Below, in pieces: positions 6,725 to 10,143 of a stretch of DNA of 10,143 nucleotides. The stretch's first letter is position 1, and each line of letters opens with the position of its first letter. The DNA is from Lentimicrobium sp. GTDB lineage: Bacteria > Bacteroidota > Bacteroidia > Flavobacteriales > Flavobacteriaceae. The notes beneath the pieces are model-generated. The model saw only the letters and a list, made by a program, of their open reading frames with translations, was not told the origin of the DNA and did not search any database. The DNA is taken from NCBI GenBank assembly GCA_022758945.1, contig JAEMQE010000299.1, positions 1 to 10,143 of the forward strand, read 5' to 3'. Both the position numbers and the translations under genes were made by a program.

Positions 6725-8278
6725 CTATTCTCTGACTCTGACAAAATCCAAATCCTGAAAGTCATAACTAAAGTCTGTTAATTCTGAAATGGGCTTCATT
6801 TTTATAGTATCTAATTTTCCGGTTTCATCCAATTCAAAAAACAAAAAAGCATCTGCATTAAAGCTTCGATTGTCCCATTTTACTACGAAAGTATTGTCTT
6901 TATAGAAGAAAATTTCGCCGGTCAATTTCGGTGAACGAATGGATTTAAAAAACAATTTTCCTTTTTTTTCCGAAATTTCAATTCGGCCAAACCAATTGTC
7001 AATATAGAAACCTTCGTATTTTTTTAGATCAATTTTCAGTTTTTCTTTTTGATTTTTGGAGATTGATGACCAAACTTCTGTTGTAGTTTTATCGGCTTCA
7101 GCAATATTGTCTTTTTCTCTTTTGCTATAGATTTCTACATAATTGGCGTACGGAATGCCGAGATAACTGTCTTTAATTGTGTTAGTAATGGCTGTAAAAG
7201 CAGCTCCAGATTGCTGATTGGTCAAGACTACAATTCCCAAATTCAGCTCAGGAAATAAAGTAGTTTGAGTCACAATTCCTTCCAATCCGCCAGTGTGAGT
7301 AACTTGTTTGTAGCCTTTGACATCACTCAAAAACCATCCCAAACCATAACCGCTAAAGTGAGTATTATAAGGAGGTCTTGTATTGGCGGGAATTATGGTT
7401 TGCAGGCTCCACATTTCGTCTTGTTCCTTTTTAGAAAATAATTGATTCTGTTTTTCCGAACCATATTTTCCGTTTTGCAATTGCATAATCATCCATTTGC
7501 TCAGATCGTTTACGCTCGAATAAATTCCGGCAGCAGCATCAAAAGTATGGTTTTTATAACGTGAAATTATTTTGAGTTTTCCATCCGTTGGAACGTGTGG
7601 TGCAATAATATTGGTAGTGTCTTTCAGGCGTAAATAGGAAGCGGCACTATTATTCATTTCCAATGGTTTCATAATGCGTTCTTCTATAAAATCACACCAA
7701 GTTTGACCGCTAACTTTCTGAATGACTTCTCCTGCCACGATATATAATAAATTATCATAATCATATTTAGTTCTAAAGGCTGAAACAGGTTTTAAATATT
7801 GAAGATTGTGAATAATATCCGTTGCTTTAAAGTCACTTCCGTCAGGCCAAATCATCAAATCACCTGCGCCAAGTCCAAGTCCGCTGCGGTGAGTCAGTAA
7901 ATCGCGAATGGTAAATTCATTGGTCACATACTCATTATACATTTTAAATTCGGGAAGATATTGGGTCACTTTATCATCCCATTTTAGTTTTCCTTCATCA
8001 ACTAACATCGCCAAAGCCGCTGTAGTAAAGGCTTTACTGTTGGATGCAATTCCAAATAATGTGTTTGAATCTACTTTTTCTTTGGTAAGGATTGATTTCA
8101 CTCCATAGCCTTTGGCGAGAACTACTTTTCCATCCTTGACAATTGCTACTGCAATTCCGGGAACATTGAAATTTTTCAATGTGTTTTCGACCAATTCATC
8201 GACTTGTTTTTCGCTTATTTGTGCATTTGCATTGAAACTGAGCAATATCAATAACGTAATGACTAATTTATAATTCAT
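6725..8278 (-). CDS. exported serine hydrolase, beta-lactamase class C / DUF3471 type
   Basis: A 517-residue protein of the serine beta-lactamase/penicillin-binding-protein-like superfamily. Residues 1-19 form a Sec signal peptide (charged start, hydrophobic core, ANA before Gln20), so it acts in the periplasm or at the membrane. The active-site motifs are present in order: SxxK as S79-N-S-K82, YxN as Y174-D-N176, and HTG at 328-330. DLLTHRSGLG (126-135) and the SGYGLGWF segment (309-316) are also typical. The remaining C-terminal part (about 390-517) includes KKYEGFYIDNWFGRIEI and resembles the DUF3471 domain found behind such hydrolases. Members act as esterases, D-aminopeptidases or peptidases more often than as antibiotic-degrading beta-lactamases, so no resistance is claimed. 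ATG at 8278 follows directly on a repeated 14-mer that fills the gap to the upstream methyltransferase. No promoter is seen in that gap. Confidence 0.9.
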   Translation of the reverse strand: MNYKLVITLLILLSFNANAQISEKQVDELVENTLKNFNVPGIAVAIVKDGKVVLAKGYGVKSILTKEKVDSNTLFGIASNSKAFTTAALAMLVDEGKLKWDDKVTQYLPEFKMYNEYVTNEFTIRDLLTHRSGLGLGAGDLMIWPDGSDFKATDIIHNLQYLKPVSAFRTKYDYDNLLYIVAGEVIQKVSGQTWCDFIEERIMKPLEMNNSAASYLRLKDTTNIIAPHVPTDGKLKIISRYKNHTFDAAAGIYSSVNDLSKWMIMQLQNGKYGSEKQNQLFSKKEQDEMWSLQTIIPANTRPPYNTHFSGYGLGWFLSDVKGYKQVTHTGGLEGIVTQTTLFPELNLGIVVLTNQQSGAAFTAITNTIKDSYLGIPYANYVEIYSKREKDNIAEADKTTTEVWSSISKNQKEKLKIDLKKYEGFYIDNWFGRIEISEKKGKLFFKSIRSPKLTGEIFFYKDNTFVVKWDNRSFNADAFLFFELDETGKLDTIKMKPISELTDFSYDFQDLDFVRVRE

Positions 8279-8306
8279 AATTCGTAATTTTTAATTCGTA
8301 ATTTTT
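8279..8306. repeat. two tandem copies of a 14-mer filling the intergenic gap
   Basis: AATTCGTAATTTTT occupies 8279-8292 and exactly again 8293-8306. The whole gap between the two minus-strand genes is 29 bases (8279-8307), so it consists of the two repeats plus one base. A degraded third unit (AATTCATAA, 8272-8280) runs into the start codon of the downstream gene. Coding-strand reading of a unit is AAAAATTACGAATT. Confidence 0.9.
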
Positions 8307-8307
8307 T

Positions 8308-9102
8308 TTAAAATCCTCGTTGTCTTTTTGCTTCGAAAATCAAAATCGCTGCCGCAACCGAAACATTCATACTGTCGATTTCGCCTTGCATTGGAATAAT
8401 AATATTTTTTGTGGCTGCATTTCGCCATTCTTCAGTTAGGCCAGTTGCTTCTGTACCAACAACCAATGCAGTTGGAGTTGTGTAATTTTGAGTATGATAA
8501 GAAGTCGAATTTTGCAAAGTGGCACAATAAATATTGATTTGTCGCTCTTTCAAAAAAGCAATAATTTCGTCGGTTGTTCCTGTGGCAATTTGGTTGGTAA
8601 ACAAACATCCTACGCTGGAGCGAACAATATTTGGATTGTACAAATCACTTTTTGGATTGGCAATAATCACGGCATCCAAATTTGCAGCATCGGCAGTCCG
8701 AAGTAAAGCGCCAATATTTCCTGGTTTTTCAGGAGCTTCGGCAACAAGAATCAACGGATTTTTGGATAATTTTAAATCGGATAATTGCAAGGATTTGGTT
8801 TTGGCTACAGCCAAAATTCCTTCAGTCGTATCGCGATAGGCTAGTTTTTGATAGACTTCTTTCGAGATTTCGATTAATTCAGCACTTTTGGATAGTTTGT
8901 GAGCTTCTGTTTCAGAAATTATTTCAGTTAAAAATAAAAGGGTTTCAACCTCGTATCCGCCTTTTATTGCCAACGAAATTTCACGTTTTCCTTCTATTAA
9001 AAAAGTTCCTGATTGTTTGCGTGCTTTTGCTTTTTCCTGCAGCAGCATCAAAGATTTTATGAATGGATTTTGAACTGAAGTGATTTGTTTCAAGACTAAC
9101 AA
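8308..9102 (-). CDS. SpoU/TrmH-family RNA 2'-O-methyltransferase
   Basis: A SPOUT-class enzyme that moves a methyl group from S-adenosylmethionine to the 2'-OH of a ribose in tRNA or rRNA. The N-terminal substrate-binding part (TSVQNPFIK, GTFLIEGKREISLA) is followed by the knotted catalytic domain. Its motif 1 is EAPEKPGNIGALLRTADA, with Asn and Arg conserved. Motif 2 is LVVGTEATGL and motif 3 is IIPMQGEIDSMNVSVAAAI. Length is about 264 residues, normal for the family. The frame has a stop immediately before TTG at 9102 and no ATG before codon 19. Starting at that ATG would remove the conserved TSVQNPFIK segment, so translation appears to begin at TTG 9102 or TTG 9093 (followed by AAACAAATC). 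The exact RNA target is unknown, hence no symbol. It is the first gene of the minus-strand run and has a -7 promoter element just upstream. Confidence 0.9.
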   Translation of the reverse strand: MLVLKQITSVQNPFIKSLMLLQEKAKARKQSGTFLIEGKREISLAIKGGYEVETLLFLTEIISETEAHKLSKSAELIEISKEVYQKLAYRDTTEGILAVAKTKSLQLSDLKLSKNPLILVAEAPEKPGNIGALLRTADAANLDAVIIANPKSDLYNPNIVRSSVGCLFTNQIATGTTDEIIAFLKERQINIYCATLQNSTSYHTQNYTTPTALVVGTEATGLTEEWRNAATKNIIIPMQGEIDSMNVSVAAAILIFEAKRQRGF

Positions 9103-9118
9103 CTATTTATATTTGAAA

Positions 9119-9126
9119 CAAAGATA
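9119..9126 (-). promoter_or_regulatory. -7 promoter element for the RNA methyltransferase gene
   Basis: On the minus strand 9126-9119 reads TATCTTTG, the same octamer found before fur and an exact TAnnTTTG match. It lies 16 bases before the first possible TTG start codon, giving a leader of roughly ten to twenty bases. No good TTG -33 element is present at 19-21 bases upstream. Confidence 0.42.
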
Positions 9127-9226
9127 CACAGAGAAAGTTCAGTTTTCTATATTTGGATTCGAATATTTCATAGCAAACGGTTTGTTTAAAGCTGAAGCTG
9201 AATTCGGAAACTCTAGTATTTTTCTT

Positions 9227-9234
9227 TATTTTTG
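9227..9234 (+). promoter_or_regulatory. -7 promoter element for the UPF0126/TRIC-like gene
   Basis: TATTTTTG matches TAnnTTTG and ends 14 bases before the ATG at 9249. The -33 region near 9204 reads TTCG rather than TTTG, so it is degenerate. With the minus-strand element at 9119-9126 it makes a divergent promoter pair in the 146-base gap. Nothing else convincing was found in that gap. Confidence 0.42.
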
Positions 9235-9248
9235 TCAAAATCTTTCCA

Positions 9249-9857
9249 ATGCAGATGTTTTATTTATTAGAAATTATCGGTACAATGGCTTTTGCGATGT
9301 CAGGTGCATTGACTGCAATGAATAAAAAGCTCGATCCTTTTGGCGTTTTTATTATTGCATTTGTAACTGCTGTAGGCGGTGGAACTTTGCGTGATATGTT
9401 GATTGGAAGGACTCCAGTAGGATGGATGCTTGAATTGAATTATGTTTATGTGATTGTTGTTGGATTTATTTTAGCAATTCTTTTTAGAAAAAAATTGGAC
9501 AGATTAAGAACTTCATTGTTATTATTTGACGCAGTTGGGCTTGGTGTTTTTACCATAATTGGTCTTGAAAAAGGAATAAATGTTGGTCTAAGTCCAGTAA
9601 TATGTATTGCATTAGGAACAATGACCGCCTGTTTTGGAGGTGTGATTCGTGATATTTTGTGCGGTGAATTTCCGGTTATTTTCAGAAAAGAAATTTATGC
9701 AACAATCTGTATTTTTGGTGGAATTGTTTTTTTTCTACTCAGATATTTACATTTTGATAATGATATATTGTATTTGGTAACTTCATTATTTATTATTTCA
9801 TTTCGATTAATGGCAGTAAAATTTAAATGGTCTTTGCCAACATTAGAACATAAATAA
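9249..9857 (+). CDS. UPF0126 / TRIC-like membrane protein (possible glycine or cation transporter)
   Basis: A 202-residue inner-membrane protein with about seven hydrophobic segments, the usual size for the family of E. coli YicG. It is built of two homologous halves. Repeat 1 has EIIGTMAFAMSGAL (8-21) and VGGGTLRDMLIG (42-53). Repeat 2 has DAVGLGVFTIIGLEKG (94-109) and FGGVIRDILCGEFP (129-142). The paired GG..RD...G motifs are the family hallmark. Pfam has called this domain UPF0126 and later a glycine-transporter domain, and the proteins are also annotated as trimeric intracellular cation channel (TRIC) relatives. Which solute is carried here is unknown. ATG at 9249 is preferred over the Met two codons later because it is first, but the sequence does not decide between them. 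The next gene starts 35 bases downstream on the same strand with no promoter motif visible, so the two may be co-transcribed. Confidence 0.9.
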   Translation: MQMFYLLEIIGTMAFAMSGALTAMNKKLDPFGVFIIAFVTAVGGGTLRDMLIGRTPVGWMLELNYVYVIVVGFILAILFRKKLDRLRTSLLLFDAVGLGVFTIIGLEKGINVGLSPVICIALGTMTACFGGVIRDILCGEFPVIFRKEIYATICIFGGIVFFLLRYLHFDNDILYLVTSLFIISFRLMAVKFKWSLPTLEHK

Positions 9858-9892
9858 AAAATGCTTAATTTCACAAATTCTAAATCAAAATA

Positions 9893-10143
9893 GTGAAAAA
9901 TTATTCCGTCAGAATCTATCAAAAAAACGATTACGAAAATTGGAATGCCTTTATTGGCAAAGCCAAAAATGCAACTTTCTTATTTCATCGTGATTTTATG
10001 GAATATCATTCAGATAGGTTTCAGGATTATTCTTTGATTGTTTTGCACAAAGAAAAATGGGTTGCTGTTCTTCCAGCAAATGTTCTTGGAAATGAAGTTT
10101 TCTCACATCAAGGCTTGACTTATGGCGGATTAGTTTATAATGA
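9893..10143 (+). CDS. GNAT/FemAB-like acyltransferase, 5' portion
   Basis: An open frame of 83 codons runs from GTG at 9893 off the right edge. A TAA at 9881-9883 closes the frame upstream and only ATC, AAA and ATA codons lie between, so GTG (GTGAAAAATTAT) is the only plausible start. The protein begins VKNYSVRIYQKNDYENWNAF, then NATFLFHRDFMEYHSDRF (about 30-47), a strand region (YSLIVL, WVAVLPANV) and SHQGLTYGGL. This resembles N-terminal parts of a Bacteroidota family annotated as GNAT N-acetyltransferases with a FemAB-like fold. Such proteins probably transfer an acyl or aminoacyl group, sometimes near cell-surface sugar genes. The catalytic part is outside the window, so the function is provisional. 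Codon use matches its neighbours. Confidence 0.68.
   Translation, partial: MKNYSVRIYQKNDYENWNAFIGKAKNATFLFHRDFMEYHSDRFQDYSLIVLHKEKWVAVLPANVLGNEVFSHQGLTYGGLVYN

Noticed and set aside
6725..8278. Antibiotic-resistance beta-lactamase
   Set aside because: The SxxK, YxN and HTG motifs are shared by many esterases and peptidases, and the C-terminal DUF3471-like domain is typical of non-resistance members.
8534..8839. 101-codon plus-strand open frame
   Set aside because: Another antisense shadow inside the methyltransferase gene, with no start signal or recognisable domain.
8682..9062. 126-codon plus-strand open frame
   Set aside because: It lies entirely antisense to the clearly conserved RNA methyltransferase, resembles no family I know, and has an arginine/phenylalanine/leucine-rich shadow composition.
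9174..9184. CAAAC-G-GTTTG palindrome in the divergent gap as an operator
   Set aside because: Five-base arms are short and expected by chance in this length; it matches no operator I recognise.
9191..9202. GCTGAA GCTGAA tandem repeat
   Set aside because: Two six-base copies are within chance expectation and have no association with a promoter element.
9080..9325. 81-codon plus-strand frame crossing the divergent gap
   Set aside because: It overlaps the 5' end of the UPF0126-like gene in another frame and the candidate promoters of both neighbours; no recognisable protein.
1..10143. Mobile island, CRISPR array, phage, toxin-antitoxin pair or defence system
   Set aside because: No transposase, integrase, regular spaced repeats, tRNA attachment site or compositional break was seen; genes are housekeeping and transport.

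Overview
The window is a low-GC, protein-dense piece of chromosome that looks like a Flavobacterium or close Flavobacteriia relative (phylum Bacteroidota). The case rests on three things: protein sequences resembling that group, candidate promoters carrying the Bacteroidota -7 element TAnnTTTG instead of a TATAAT box, and starts with no Shine-Dalgarno sequence. No rRNA, tRNA, CRISPR array, insertion sequence, phage gene or integrase is visible. The content is housekeeping plus transport, not an accessory island.

Layout. Positions 1-634 (+) hold the 3' part of an AEC-family permease. Positions 693-1922 (+) hold an Fsr-type major facilitator. Six genes then run on the minus strand, listed in transcription order: a SpoU/TrmH-type RNA methyltransferase (9102-8308), a secreted serine beta-lactamase-like hydrolase (8278-6725), a bifunctional RelA/SpoT enzyme (6643-4424), a Fur-family repressor (4327-3872), adenylosuccinate synthetase purA (3841-2570) and a NudK-type Nudix hydrolase (2520-1939). 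The only convincing intrinsic terminator lies between purA and nudK. On the plus strand again, 9249-9857 is a two-repeat UPF0126/TRIC-like membrane protein. From 9893 a GTG-started acyltransferase-like gene runs off the right edge.

How the genes fit together. SpoT makes and degrades (p)ppGpp, and adenylosuccinate synthetase is a known (p)ppGpp-inhibited, GTP-using enzyme. The spoT-fur-purA block therefore links stringent response, metal regulation and purine synthesis. The 30-base fur-purA gap has no visible promoter, so those two genes are probably co-transcribed. The two plus-strand transporters at the left are probably independent of the minus-strand block.

What deserves attention is mostly in the small gaps. 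The gap before the beta-lactamase-like gene is two exact copies of a 14-mer. The spoT-fur gap contains four tandem 8-mers. The fur-purA gap contains a 12-bp direct repeat. Three starts need care: spoT and fur should begin at internal ATGs rather than upstream TTG codons (the fur TTG is part of its promoter), while the methyltransferase appears to start at TTG. The Fur protein lacks the CxxC structural zinc motif. I found no sign of an undescribed multi-gene system.
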